Below are positions 1 through 11,493 of a stretch of 64,000 nt of DNA, piece by piece. The DNA is from Romanomermis culicivorax (taxonomy: Eukaryota; Nematoda; Enoplea; Mermithida; Mermithidae), in contig CAWUHX010000209.1 of assembly GCA_963922205.1 (NCBI GenBank), positions 62,001 through 126,000 on the forward strand. The letters run 5' to 3'. Every line of letters begins with the position of its first letter. Position 1 is the stretch's first letter. The translations under genes were made by a program, and so were the position numbers. A model generated the notes under the pieces. It was not told where the DNA came from and made no database searches. It saw only the letters and a list, made by a program, of their open reading frames with translations.

Positions 1-121
1 CATTTTTCAAACGACCGAAAATAGCCCCGAAAGTGGACAAATTTTGCGATTTTTTGATGTCATCTTCGCGACCGGACTTCCCTCCACTGCTCTTGTTGTG
101 CGCCAATTTTGTTTTTCCCAT
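1..121 (-). CDS. 5' exon of a gene running off the left edge
   Basis: A reading frame opens with ATG at 121-119 and stays open for 40 codons to the edge of the window. It starts MGKTKLAHNKSSGGKSG and is rich in Lys, Ser and Gly, then continues with a segment ending FGAIFGRLKN. The basic, low-complexity start would suit a nucleolar or RNA-binding protein, but I do not recognise the family. The base composition (GC-richer than its flank) and the lack of stops favour coding. It lies head-to-tail with the sorting nexin gene, whose 3' end is about 1.5 kb away on the same strand. No splice donor is seen before the edge. It could still be a chance ORF. Confidence 0.4.
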   Translation of the reverse strand, partial: MGKTKLAHNKSSGGKSGREDDIKKSQNLSTFGAIFGRLKN

Positions 122-1636
122 CGACGTCCTTGTCCTGCGCGGTGTTTTCATAGAATTGAGAGAATTGTCATTTCATGTAATGGACAGAACTATGTTACGG
201 ATGTTGTAAACTAACTAATGTGTATCGTCGTTTTTATTTTTTTCGACTTCCATACGCTCATTACGGTTAACCTTAACAAATCTCCTAAAACCAGGCATAG
301 AAACAGTAATCCTCAAAATATAATTAGCCTGCCGCTTTTCAAATGCCAATAACTTCCGTCAAGAGTGGTCACGTGGACTTCAATTAAAAAGATTATGGTC
401 CCAGTCAATTACTTTGTATTCACTAAATCTGACTGTTCCTTTTTTCATCGAGACTTTATTATTCATAAATAAACATTTGACTATATATGCGAATTCATAA
501 CAATAATAATAAGAGTACTAAATGTTCAAATAATTTATGCCTGTTTTTCAGAAGTTGTCAAAAAATTCAGCGGTCGAGTTGTACAATTGTAAGAAAAGCT
601 CTCGAGATATTTTCCTGCAAAAATTTGAAGACAACATACGGACGAGCTGTTTTTCGACAGTAACAGTGGTATTTCGAGAAAGTCAGGCTGTAAATACCAA
701 TACGATAATCACACTGAGTACAGTTTATCACGCCACGGTCACCGCAGCTTCCTTCAAAGAGGCAATAGATGTTTGAAGCAGTTGCAACTGAGCCTAAAAT
801 TTTGAAACGAAGTCAAATAACGAAGACTTACTGAATGAATGTTGATCAGATGTTGGACATCAGGGAGCTCACGATATTCCACATTTTGCCTTTTAATAAT
901 GTGCTAGAAATTTACTAATCTCAACCTACAAGAATTTTCCGCGATAACCCCGGAAGCTTTTTTACAATTCGGAAGGCACTAGAAAGTGTTCCAAGAGGAA
1001 TTGGTCGTTGAAGAGCAATGGGTCTCCATTTATATTTTAACTCTATCAGATCAGAATATTACTAAGAAATGTTGAAAATATTGCAAGCAAAGAATAAAAA
1101 TTACTTTCGCGTGCTTCATCTCAAGTTCCGCTAAATCCGTCAAATTTTTCTTAAACGATGAAATTCGTCGACATTTAAAGTCAGTCAATTCTGAAAATGA
1201 TACTTGTATATAATTGATACAGAGGAATTACATAACACGCAGGGATGCTCTAAGCCGACATTATGGCATCCGGCACTAGTAATAGGCCATCCACTTTGGC
1301 ATCGGTGATTTTACTTAGCCCAAAAACAGCAGGAAATTCAATGATACACATTGTACAGATGTTTTTTTCAAAATCAGCAATCCAAAAGTACGCGTATGGT
1401 GAAAATAGCAACGCAGGTAACAGCAAAATTCATTCTCAATGTAAAAGTTGGATTTTCAAATTTGTTGTCTTATGCATAAACAATTTCAAGCATTGATCAA
1501 TTTGATTCTGGCATCAAAAACGAATATACTAGTAACGTGATTTTTCCACTACTGACTAATGGCTGACCGACTGGGTACATAAAAATTTCCCGATTGGTAT
1601 ACCGGTAGTTCTGTGCTTATATTTTACTTGATAGGA
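122..1636. other. intergenic, no gene seen
   Basis: AT-rich sequence. Only short ORFs without splice signals or family resemblance are present (for example at 537-776 and 1263-1496). Confidence 0.5.
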
Positions 1637-1662
1637 TTTTATTTGAAACTTGCTCATTTATT
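1637..1662 (-). terminator. polyadenylation signals of the sorting nexin gene
   Basis: On the minus strand AATAAA occurs at 1662-1657, and again within AAATAAAAT near 1643. That is about 36 and 55 nt past the proposed TAG stop at 1700-1698. This spacing supports the placing of the last exon. Confidence 0.5.
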
Positions 1663-1697
1663 CTTCAAAAAGGGATTCAATTTGAAATAAAAGGTTT

Positions 1698-4600
1698 CTA
1701 GCGGCAGAATTGGAAGATTTCAACATTACGCCAAAATCTAATTATCAACAGAATTTCCCTGACTCGGATTCTCCTCGCTTTCTCAAAAATGATAATTAAT
1801 TGCTGATTTTGTCTGATTCTGAACCAGTACGTGATACTAATCTGCGAGAACAAAATTTTTAGAATTTTTTTCAAATTATGTGTAATATACAACGAGTAAG
1901 GCACCAGCTTTTGTAAATAAGCAACAGCACAGGAAAGAAGTGCGGCACAAGGACATTACTACATATAAGTACCAGATTTGGCTTTCTCCGATATCGCTTC
2001 AAATTTTTCGCAAGCTTCTTGCTGCTCTTGTTCAGCCTGAACAGATAAGCTTTCATGAAAATTAAATGAATTAGCACAATTTTTCAGCGTTCTATTTTAA
2101 AAGCAAATTTTCCACATTTTTAACCCACACCACGTTCTACACTACTAGATTTGCTTATTTACTTTCTGAACGTCTTTATTTTTTGCACGCGCCCGCTCCA
2201 AATTTTTATTGGTACCTTCGTAGTTAGCCAGACACCGTAACCTGCGATACAGTAAATCTTTCGCAGCCTGAGTATCACGCATAAAATATCTCAAAGTGTC
2301 TGCAAAATAAAGTAAAACTTGAGAAACTAGCTCTTGAATGAGAATTTGAAAATATATTGCCAGATAGTTTCAAATCGGCGTCACTAGCGACACGCGCTTC
2401 CGATTTTCTAACGCGTTCAAAAATTTCGCCGACTTTGAGTAAGAATCTACGATTAAAGACGATTCAGTGTGAAAAATTCATCCACAAATTTGTTTATTGG
2501 AAAAGGGAGTCTACGCAAAATATTTGATGACAAACTTTTTCTGTAATCTGTAAAAATTTCTGTAACTTCAGCAAAATAAATTTTGATTCACAATATATAT
2601 TAAAAACCGTAAGACAAATATGGTGGAAGTTGAGTAAAGTACAGTCTAAATGTGTTGTTGCAACAAAATTTAGAATTCAAGAAGACGATAATTAATGTTT
2701 TGCGATTCAATTATTTATAAATTTCTTGAAATGAACTATTAAATGATTCAAAGGAAGTTTTGAAGAAATTCGAGATAAATAGAATCAGATGAATCAGTAG
2801 ACGATTAGCAGACGCTTTACTTGTTCAATTCGGTACTTTTGTCCATTTTCGCTAATGTTTCGACAGTATTCGAGATTTTGATAAAGCAATCAGCGTTATC
2901 TGCAAATATCCCATCTCATAAATGACAACAAGCGAAAGATCACAGCCGAATGTCAAATTAGAAATTTACTGGTGAAATTCGGTATCCAAAAATATTCAGA
3001 AAGCTTAATTCATACGATCTCTGTTCCTAGATAGAGGAATTTCGAATACATACTTTTCTGTGCTCTAGTAATTTTGTCAGCTTTCGCCGTAGCATCACGG
3101 ATATGGTTGTGATACTCGATCAGGTAATTTTTTTCGTGCTCGAAAAAGTCATCAATATCCTATAATTTGAACAGGTTTTGTAGAGAATAATTGTACAGTA
3201 GTTTAAAGGTCAGTGACGTTGAATATTTCTCCAAATTTTTTTCAAAAAATTAAAACTGTGAAAAGTGATCAACTGCTCAAGTTAGCATTGAACAAATAAC
3301 GGGGAAAAATCTTACCCTTTGACCTGACAATAAAACTTCGTCCGCTGACTGGGAGAATCGTTTCCAAATACTTCCTAATTTTTCCTTTTTATTTTTACCG
3401 CGCACGCTGAGCTGCATGTTTGTATAAAAAGAAAAATTAATACTGATAATTGGACAATAAGCAGGCGCTTACATCTTCAGTATATTCTAAAAAGACATGG
3501 AAGTTGGGATCTTTATGCAAGATCGGATGAGCGGCTATGCGACTGAGGAAAACCTCGTGCATTGCTACAGTTTTTTTGAATGTGGCCAAATATTCGCTAA
3601 AAAGAAAAAATAAAAAAAATATGGTCTTCAAACATCTGAATTATGAACAAAAATTATGCGAAACTAAGATTAAATTGCTCATCTTCCGGCGCGTGGTCTT
3701 GGTCGGATATTTGCTGTCAAAGAAGAACTTTACCACTTTTCAAAATACTTTGAGTCAAAAATGGTTGCCTTTAAATGTCTGCCCAATCACGTGTCATTAA
3801 AACTAAAGGATTACGCTTCCAATTCCGCTTTCATTTTATTAAACTCTTCTTTGACCATAGACGATTCACCATCGCCCAGACGTTGTAACTTTTCTCTGGA
3901 AGCTTCAAAATCGGGTTTCGGAGGAGGCGGCGGAAGCTGAAATAATTTTTTTTAGATTTTTCATTATTTTCAACAAAAACCAGCTAATCGTTTTATCTAC
4001 CATCTCACACAATAGAAGACGAGAAACAAATAGTTTTACTGGTAAGTAGATTCATGAGTTCGCTTAATAGACTTTCATTATACTTATTCGCTCACACAAA
4101 TTATATTCGTCACTAATGAACTCCAGGGCTAATAAGGTTCAATCAATACAAAGACTTGACAAAGAAACTAACAGAGATACCTTCAAGTTTTTCAATGCCG
4201 TATGAAACTTACTATAAAACCGGCATATTTCTCATTTTCTTCCAATACGCTATGCAACCATATAAATTCTTCGTGTTCTCTGATGACTGACATTTCATTT
4301 TTGGAAAACTCTTCGAGATTAGCCTACAAATAACAATTAACATTTCTTCGAGTTCAAATTTCAACTAAACATTCGAAAATACTTTCGTATGAACTGTGAA
4401 TTTCACTTTGTCCTTTTCGCTCAATGCATCCGAAATATCAACATGAATTTTAGCGTCTCCTTCGAGATCGACCACTTCTGTTTTGTCATCCTGAATGCGA
4501 AGACAATAATTTAACATTTTATCTAGCGGAGCACATTCAATCAAATGACCACAGATTAAAAATGCGAAGAAGTTTGCCACAGAAAGAGATGTATCGGGTT

Positions 4601-7110
4601 CCCCGACCCGAAATTACCCGGACCAGATATTCGTAAAATTTTGCACCTGGACCCGAAAAAAATTATTACAATTCTGATTCGGTCTGATGTATAACATAGC
4701 CATTCAGCTGAAAACAAATATCCATGTTAAAAATGTGATGACACATCAATCAACTGTTTAAATATGATAAGTAACAAATCAACACTTCATTGCTTAGACC
4801 CACTGTTTTTTTGTATTCGACCCGTTTGTACTGGTACCAACGACGGTCTAAAATTTGTTTTTACTTCATTGGTTACACTGTGATTAATATATCAAATTGA
4901 ATTTTCATACCAAAAAATTCTTTGTACTGATACAAACAAGGCCCAAATTTTTTTTTGTACTCAAGCCAAAAAGTCTGTAAAGTACAAAAATAACTATGCT
5001 TAGATCATTTTGAGACTGACTCTGATTTAAAATCTACAGGAACTAAGTTATATTTCACAAATAGTTTTTCGGCCGTTTTCCATGTAGTTGTCGTCTTTTC
5101 AATCTATATGTTTATTAATAATATTAATCTAAGGGTCAAAAATTAAATTATAGACATGTTTAGTCATAAATATTTATTTCACGAAAGATTAGTGACTCGG
5201 ACTGATTTATTGCGTCTCAAGAAAACCATCCGATTTCGATATGATGTTGTCTCTCTCACATCCATTTCAAGACGCAGTTGTTGAGAAGTTCGATCTTGAA
5301 TATGATAAGTTGAAAATGAATCATATCCAAAAATAGGGTATATTGTGTGGTTTTCCATACCTACTGCGTTTGAAAATTTTTTTCTAATGTTGTACTTTTC
5401 ACATTTTACACTTTTAAAGTGTCCAAAAGGAGGTGGAGAAAAGCCGACAAAAACATTTGGACCTCTTTCCAGACACCTTCCCATAACATGTTTCCATCAT
5501 TTTTGTAGGCAACTGCAATTCAAATATCTTTTTGAATATGAATAAATCCCAATAAACAAATTCTGAGAAGACAGGATTCGTCATTACCTATAGGTATATA
5601 AAAGTAGAAAAAGATGTGGTTTGAAGACTTGATGAATTTTGATTTATCTAGGTTTGAAAATTGCTGAACGACATGCTTCAAATGAAGGGTCAAAAATTTA
5701 AAAATCTTTCATAAGATTTCATAATTCGAGTCATTCGGACGTTTCTTTAAGGGAAAACGCAAGAGTTATTCCAATGCACTTTGTTGTATTTGAAAGGCAC
5801 TACAATCGACTATCATTTCATTTATCTTCATCTGGCTAACCTCAAGTGGTGTGAAACAGGGTGCCTTCTACTGTATAGAATTTTCCCACACCTTATAACC
5901 TAGGCCGGAGTCAGACAGACGTCATTTACTTGGTAACATTATTCGCAGCTTCGACTTTCTTTCAATTGAATTACTGAAGAAAAGAATTTCTGTTGCGCCT
6001 TTTCCGAGACATCCTGTGGCCATGCATGTAATTGGGGGGAAGTGCTATGGGAACCCCCCCCCCCCAGAAATTGTCGACCATATGGCTAGCCATTGGGCGA
6101 CCGCCCTCCCAGGATTTTCCAATCCTATGGCTAGCCATATGGTAGCCCTAGGGACCCCCATACTTTTGGTCGGAAAAATACTGAAAAATGTTAATTTTTT
6201 GATGAAAAACGTCAATTTTTGAACAAAAAATGGTCAAAAAACATCAATTTTCTTGGCGCTTCACGCCATAAATACATTTTATCATTTTTTAAGACAAAAA
6301 TTACTATTTTTTGAACCATTTTTCGGACTTTTTTCGTGAAAAAATCGATTTTTTTTTCTTCAGAGCCCCTACCCCCACGATTTTGGGAATTACTGACCCC
6401 CGGCCCCAAAAAAGTGGCCCTATGAGGGATGTATTACCCCTCACTAAAGACCTACAAATTGATCACTATGTGCCAAATTGTAAGACAAAATGACGTGTTT
6501 AGTGGACATTTAACTACACTACCCTGGCAAATTTTCAGCTTAACCCCTACCATAAACCGACCTTGGAACCTCTGTACTGTTCTGTAGGTATGCGAATGAT
6601 GACATGCGCCGAACGAATGCTGTCACAATACTCAGTATGTATATAAAACCACTCAAAATTTCCCATTTTCAGATATTATTAATTTCCAACTTATCATATG
6701 TAGGTTATTGGAGCAGTAGGTCAAATCTCTCTCTCAGAAATCAAGTCTTAATCATGCCACACAGAATGGTGTGAGGAAAAATATAACGGACCCGACCCGG
6801 ACCCGAAATGAGGCTAGAAAATACCCGACTATTTTGCTGGACCCAGACCCGATGTTCTCAAAATTTTGGACCCGGACCCGATATCCATAAAATTATGTAC
6901 TCGGACATGGACCCGAACCCAATATTCTTAAAGTTTTGGACCCGGACCCGATATTATTAAAATTTTGCACCCGATATTTCTCTGCATATTACAACGTGAA
7001 TATAATTTCAACAGGAACGTGTGTATTTCACCTACATATATAATATCGTACTGAGTGCAATAGCTTACTTTCTTTAATTTATCTATCGCCGGATCGGTCT
7101 GTGCCATCAT
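1698..7110 (-). CDS. SNX6: SNX5/SNX6-like sorting nexin (PX-BAR), 12 exons
   Basis: Membrane-binding sorting nexin of the SNX-BAR coat that works with retromer in endosome-to-Golgi sorting. Exons, high to low: 7110-7069 ([17 protein letters not shown]), 4490-4383 ([17 protein letters not shown], start of the PX domain), 4323-4213 (HEEFIWLH), 3936-3815 ([17 protein letters not shown]), 3596-3473 ([19 protein letters not shown], end of PX), 3411-3316 ([12 protein letters not shown]), 3159-3054 ([19 protein letters not shown] start), 2899-2821, 2446-2361, 2299-2163 ([13 protein letters not shown]) and 2036-1973 or 2036-1963. All phases join without a frame break. The last exon is provisional: 1818-1698, joined from a GT at 1962, gives 401 residues, close to the roughly 406 usual for SNX6. 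Its C-terminal residues are less conserved. SNX5 and SNX6 cannot be told apart here. Intron 1 (2578 bp) is swollen by repeats; intron 9 has a GC donor. Confidence 0.93.
4596..4670. repeat. degenerate CCCGGACCCG-type repeat
   Basis: Short GGACCCG and GACCCG units are mixed with AAAATTTTG spacers. A longer copy in the same orientation lies at 6785-6985. Both are in intron 1 of the sorting nexin gene. Confidence 0.6.
5279..6750. mobile_element. TIR DNA element, copy 1 (non-autonomous)
   Basis: The left end (TATGATAAGTTGAAAATGAA at 5301-5320) is repeated inverted at the right end (about 6660-6745, with TATGATAAGTTGGAAATTAA on the minus strand). Most of the body aligns with 45241-47473: compare GGAGTCAGACAG in both, and the stretch ending near 6010 with that near 46855. 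No transposase ORF is present. The copy sits in intron 1 of the sorting nexin gene and is interrupted by a G/C-rich block at about 6015-6530. Confidence 0.65.
6015..6440. repeat. G/C-rich inserted block
   Basis: Holds a run of 13 C at about 6053-6065, a TGGCTAGCCAT motif twice, and GGCGCTTCACGCC (6252-6266). It is absent from the related element at 46.8 kb, so it looks like a secondary insertion. It resembles the G-rich family at 14128-14426 in composition and in its long A/T spacers. Confidence 0.4.
6785..6985. repeat. CCCGGACCCG-type repeat array
   Basis: About six degenerate copies of GGACCCGGACCCGATATT separated by AAAATTTTG-type spacers. It ends within 100 bp of exon 1 of the sorting nexin gene. 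Confidence 0.7.
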
Positions 7111-8827
7111 ATTTACACGAATATAGTCTAGCCTTAAGTATGTGAAGTCAATCAACAAAAATTACTTGTACACATATATAAACAGTTCGAAAGATTAAAT
7201 TAAAATAAAAAATCGATCGAACAGCCATCTGGTCAGAAATAAATACTTTAGTCTAAAGTCAACCCCCAACTATACAACAGGTATGCTACAACGCTCGATT
7301 CCAGTGAAACAAAAGCAGTGTTGTCAACCCAAAATTTAAAAATATTAAGAATAAAAACCGAGTACAGGATGACTTACAGCCGGTATTCGGGACAGAAAAC
7401 TTTCAGAATTTGACTTCAGAATGCTGATAAAAAATTGAAATTTTTGAAATGAAATTAAACATATCATACAAAATATGACATTGTTATCAATAAAGAAGTA
7501 ACTAAAAAATAAAAGACTTGATAATAGTCATGTTAGGAGTCAGACAACGCTACAGTGGCGCAAGGAGGTATTACTTCCGTCTAAAACGTGGAAAAAATGT
7601 AAACTATATCAAAGATAAATACTGACCATCATTCACTCACCACGAAAAATTAGTTGCTGCTTTGCTGACATTGGAGAAGAATGACTTACAAACTGGTTCA
7701 GAACTGATAATTATGATCAAAATTGATTAAATTGATAATTTGGTAAGTTTCACACTTAGTGGAGTCAATTTAAGAAAAATAACATGATCGGGCTCATTTT
7801 TCAAAATTTCGATGACAGTCATTAAATTCTTAAAAGTAGATGGCTACAGTCAGTTTGAAAAAGTCTATCTGAGTGTCTGAGTTCAACATGAGCTACGCCC
7901 CGAATTATAATCATAGTAGAGTAACTAAGAGTCGTGTGCAGATAAAATTAAAGATAACTGGACTTAAAATCGGCAAGGTATAACGTTGAAACGCGCGGAC
8001 ATCTATCCTTATTCGCCTGAGCTGAATTATAGCAGACTATGATCAAAATAATCATTACCAGGGTTTTTTTGCACAGGCCAGGTTACAATGTGCAACTTGG
8101 GGAAAAATTGTGGTGGTTGCTCACTCTAAAATCAATAAATTTGCTTAATTTAATCGAAAAAACCACCAAGGCTTTAAAACCCAATTTTCTGAGTTTTGAA
8201 GAGAAAATGAAAAGGTTGGTATGAGTAACTTGTTCGGCGTGTAGCGCCGAAAATTTTTCTGTGATTTTGATATTCTTGATTACTGCAAAATGAATCTTCT
8301 CAACTTTTATTTCCAAGACAGAGGGTTTAATTTTTCAGCGAATTTAATGAATTTTCAGTCGGGCAGACTACAATCCAAAAACTAGAGGAAAGCAAGCAAA
8401 GATTTCTTCAACCAGCCAAAATTTCTACTTGAACTCAAAATGTTCTAATGACACAAATTTCAAAATGTTTACAAAGATCACAAAAAAATTTTGTGAAATA
8501 ACCGAGAAAATCTTACTTTTGGTTAAATTCGCCAAAAAGCAACACGGGATCAAACATTTATCCATAATATGTTGATAATTAAAAGCTATAAGCAATAGCT
8601 AGAATGACATTTTCTAACCGCGCATTGGAATAATATAGAAAAATTATTAAATAATTAAAATCTAGTGCGGAGCGCAGGAAAATTTTTACTATTTTCCATT
8701 TTATAACGCATAAAAATGCATCTTTGGACAGGAAACCCGATAACTTAATCAAAAGGGCAGTCAGGCTTCACGTTGCACTATACAACTCGACAGAAAAAAT
8801 TTGGTTTCACAGCCCGAAATTTGGTTG
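7111..8827. other. upstream region, no gene seen
   Basis: Upstream of the sorting nexin start codon. It should hold that gene's promoter and 5' UTR, but no clear TATA or initiator can be assigned. A GGCGTGTAGCGCC hairpin lies at about 8236. Confidence 0.4.
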
Positions 8828-8935
8828 CTGCAGTTTTTTGTTTGTGCCAAAACATGGTTTTTGGTTTTTGGCACAAAAAAATTTGGAATGGCACAAAAAA
8901 TTTTGAGCGTTTGTGTCAATTAGCACAAACGTCTT
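8828..8935 (+). mobile_element. fragment of the T-run/GTGCC-end element family
   Basis: Begins CAGTTTTTTGTTTGTGCC and continues with AATGGCACAAAAAATTTTG and GAGCGTTTGTG, matching the left end of the element at 15691-17101. No right end is seen here. Confidence 0.5.
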
Positions 8936-9002
8936 AAAATCCTATGAGTTACTAAAAAACACGTAAATATATGACTAGAAATTACAACGAAACGCCTAAT
9001 CC

Positions 9003-9714
9003 CACTATTTTTTTCCGGTCTACCTTCTCTCCAAATAGGGAATAGGGTCAACAACTTTTTATACACTTTCCAGAACTCGTTTTTCGCCTAAAAATGCTCA
9101 TAGACGCTTTATTCAAGTGTCTTTGAGCTTTTTAAAGCATTCTGATAATCAATTTTTGAACATATATCTCAAAAATCAGATCTGAATTTTGTGTTCAAAA
9201 ATCTTAATTTCTAGAAATTTATCATTCGAAAAATTTTAAAACCAGCAATTTGTTCGTTATCTTTCATAAATTTGGCCAAAAAGCTATGAGTCAGAAGCGT
9301 AGAAATTTTCCAGAAATACTTCCATGAAGCTTTTGAACCCAATTTACGTTAAGAAAGGAACAAACGCTTCAAAAAGTTTAGAAAGTTGACTTGTTGACCT
9401 TTCTCAAAAAAGTGTATGAACGAAACAATGCGGATCTTCGTTAAATATAAAGATATAATATAGAAGATTGCCAATTAAACATGAAATAATACACTTACGA
9501 TGAAAACTACTAAAGATTAAATAATAAGTGAAGGTAGACATGCCTGGGCTTGGTAATAAACAATAATGATTTGGATCTCCTAAAATGCACCAAAATGCAT
9601 CTTTTCAAAATGAAAACCCCAAATTTTTCTTCCACATTTGGAAAGACCTCAAAAATTTTTTCCACATTCCAGATTTTTTTCCACATTATAGAGCAAATGT
9701 GGAAAAAAACAGTG
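9003..9714 (-). mobile_element. CACTG-T7-CCAC TIR element, inverted copy
   Basis: Starts CACTATTTTTTTCC and ends GTGGAAAAAAACAGTG. Its whole body is the reverse complement of 17110-18142: for instance CATAGACGCTTTATTCAAG here against CGATAAAGCGTCTGTG there, and TTCCATGAAGCTTTTGAA against TTCAAAAGCTTCATGGAA. Internally shorter (712 against 1033 bp). No TSD can be read, because G-rich sequence abuts its right end. Confidence 0.65.
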
Positions 9715-10015
9715 GTATAGGGTTGGCCAAGTTGGGGGGTCCCCCCCCCAACCCTCGTCAATTACAGGTATGCTGCTTACCTGTAAGAGGCCCGACCAGT
9801 TGGGGTGAGGATAAATTCAAAATTTTGGGGTGGGGTCCCGACATTGCCAAAATTTTGGGAAGGGGATCGAAAAACCCTGAAAAAATCGAAAAAATTTCGA
9901 AAATTTTACCAAAAAAGACCAAAAAGAGCCACTTTTTTCCTAATTTTTTTGAACTTTTTCCGAGTTTGGGGGGGGGGGGGTTGGGATTCCTTCCCCCCAA
10001 TTTTTTTACATTAAA
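9715..10015 (+). mobile_element. G-rich TACCTGTA-end element, two joined pieces
   Basis: 9715-9772 matches the right end of the intact copy at 14128-14426 (GGGTTGGCCAAGTTGGGG then ATTACAGGTA). 9778-10015 matches its left end (TTACCTGTAAGAGGCCCG, AAAATTTTGGGGTGGGGTC). The order is right end then left end, as expected at a junction of tandem copies. A 13-G run lies near 9967. Confidence 0.55.
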
Positions 10016-10610
10016 AATTTTTAGCAATATCATAGTACTTATACATCACAATTCCCAAATTAAATTTGCGTTATAAAATGGAAAAAAGGGAAAATTGGAC
10101 ATTATTGAGTTTTTTAAAGAAAAAGTTCATTTTTTCCATTTTTTACAGTGCAAGTTTCTTCCTGACTAAATAATTTAGTTGTAAGTTGAGCCAACTTTAG
10201 TAACTGCAATGCATTCTTTTCTAACACTGACATGACAACAGATTTGAGATGAGATCACACAACACAACAAACAAATCAAATGCTATCGTAAATTTTCAAT
10301 TCAGGAGATTTTTTAGCGCTATTCTATTCGGTTCCTATGACTGTTCTGTTGAGTTGAGTTATTCTAATCGAAAAGCTAAAGATTCATGTTCGATAAATTT
10401 AGCTTATGTTTGAATTGTTTCTTGGCTGAATTTGATTGGATTCGATAGTTTATCTGAATATTGGGCAGATTTTACTGCTCATGAGTCATGAGCACTTATG
10501 AGCAGTGCTAGTGATCAATACACAGCATTACTTGTAACTGCTAAAGCTTTTGTTATACCTACTGTGTTGAAGCAACCTGTTCCCGCTACTCGGGGCTTCA
10601 GTAAAAGTTA

Positions 10611-10689
10611 GGCTCGGTCCGGGACTTGAACCCAGGACCTTGCGGCTACTGTCCACACGCTCTAACCAAGTTCGTGAGCTGACTTGAGC
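10611..10689 (-). tRNA. tRNA-Thr-like relic or SINE head
   Basis: Minus strand: a B box GGTTCAAGTCC (10632-10622) in a CTGGG/CCCGG T-arm, a TGTGG/CCGCA anticodon arm with loop ACAGTAG (anticodon AGT, Thr-like, but C instead of T before it), and a GCTC/GAGC D-stem with an over-long loop. The acceptor stem pairs over about five bases (GGCTC with GAGCC). A TTTT run follows. The enlarged D-loop and poor acceptor argue for a tRNA-derived SINE or pseudogene rather than a working tRNA. Confidence 0.45.
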
Positions 10690-10974
10690 CCTGAAATTTT
10701 GAGGGAGACAGCAGACCCACTGGAGAGAGAGGCAGTTGGCGGCTTTTTTAGTCCAAAAATGGGCTGAAAATGGACCACCAAGTATGCTGGTTGAATGGCT
10801 GTAAGCAGTGTGAATGTTGAAGAAAGAAACATCAAAGTTTTTTCAGCCTGCAAAGTTACCGCAACTGCGCCCGTAGGGCACAGCGCTGTGGAGGCTCTTC
10901 CAAATGAAGTTGTTAGTTAAAATAGTATCAAGGGTCTTAAATGAATATATATTGTTTATACCTTCTGGTAAAAT

Positions 10975-11035
10975 TGTATAGTGGTAGACGCATGAAGTTC
11001 ATAGGCTGGTGGACCAGATTCGATTCTTGAAGTAG
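10975..11035 (+). repeat. second tRNA-like sequence (SINE-like)
   Basis: TATAGTGGTAGACGC resembles an A box and AGATTCGATTCTTG a B box, about 35 bp apart. No full cloverleaf. It lies 300 bp from the tRNA-like sequence on the other strand. Confidence 0.3.
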
Positions 11036-11228
11036 GTAGGATTTTTCTGTAGTGACAAGGAGTATGTGACATGTGTGTAGATTTTATGCACATGAGTTCC
11101 TGAATGCCAAGAGCCCCGGGATTTTCGAGCTGATCTGGATAGCTGGCATCTTGAGGAGTCCAAAAATGCTAGTTTGAACCATAATTGGGAGGGGAACCGA
11201 CTTGTAAAAAAATTCAGAAGTTTTTTTG

Positions 11229-11262
11229 GATAGATGATGATGATTGATGATGATGATGATGT
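11229..11262. repeat. (GAT)n microsatellite
   Basis: Imperfect GAT repeats about 230 bp past the end of the LINE ORF on the minus strand. It may be the simple-repeat tail of that retrotransposon. Confidence 0.75.
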
Positions 11263-11493
11263 TTACTAGTCGAAAACAAAAGAAAGCAAATATAAACAAT
11301 CCATAGAGCATTACGGTGAAACACTAAAAACATTTTTAAGACGGAACAAATGTAAAAAGAGAATACACAAAGATAGCGAAAAAAAATCCAGAAATTAGAC
11401 AAGGTTAAAAAAACGGAAATAAAACAGAACGAAAGTTTCATTGTAATGTAAGTTCGAAATGAACAAACTACTATAAAGACAAGTTCGATTAGT

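Noticed and set aside
9585..10076. 163-codon ORF across 9.6-10.1 kb
   Set aside because: It runs through the ends of two repeats (T-run and G-run elements) and reads as low-complexity Pro/Phe/Lys.
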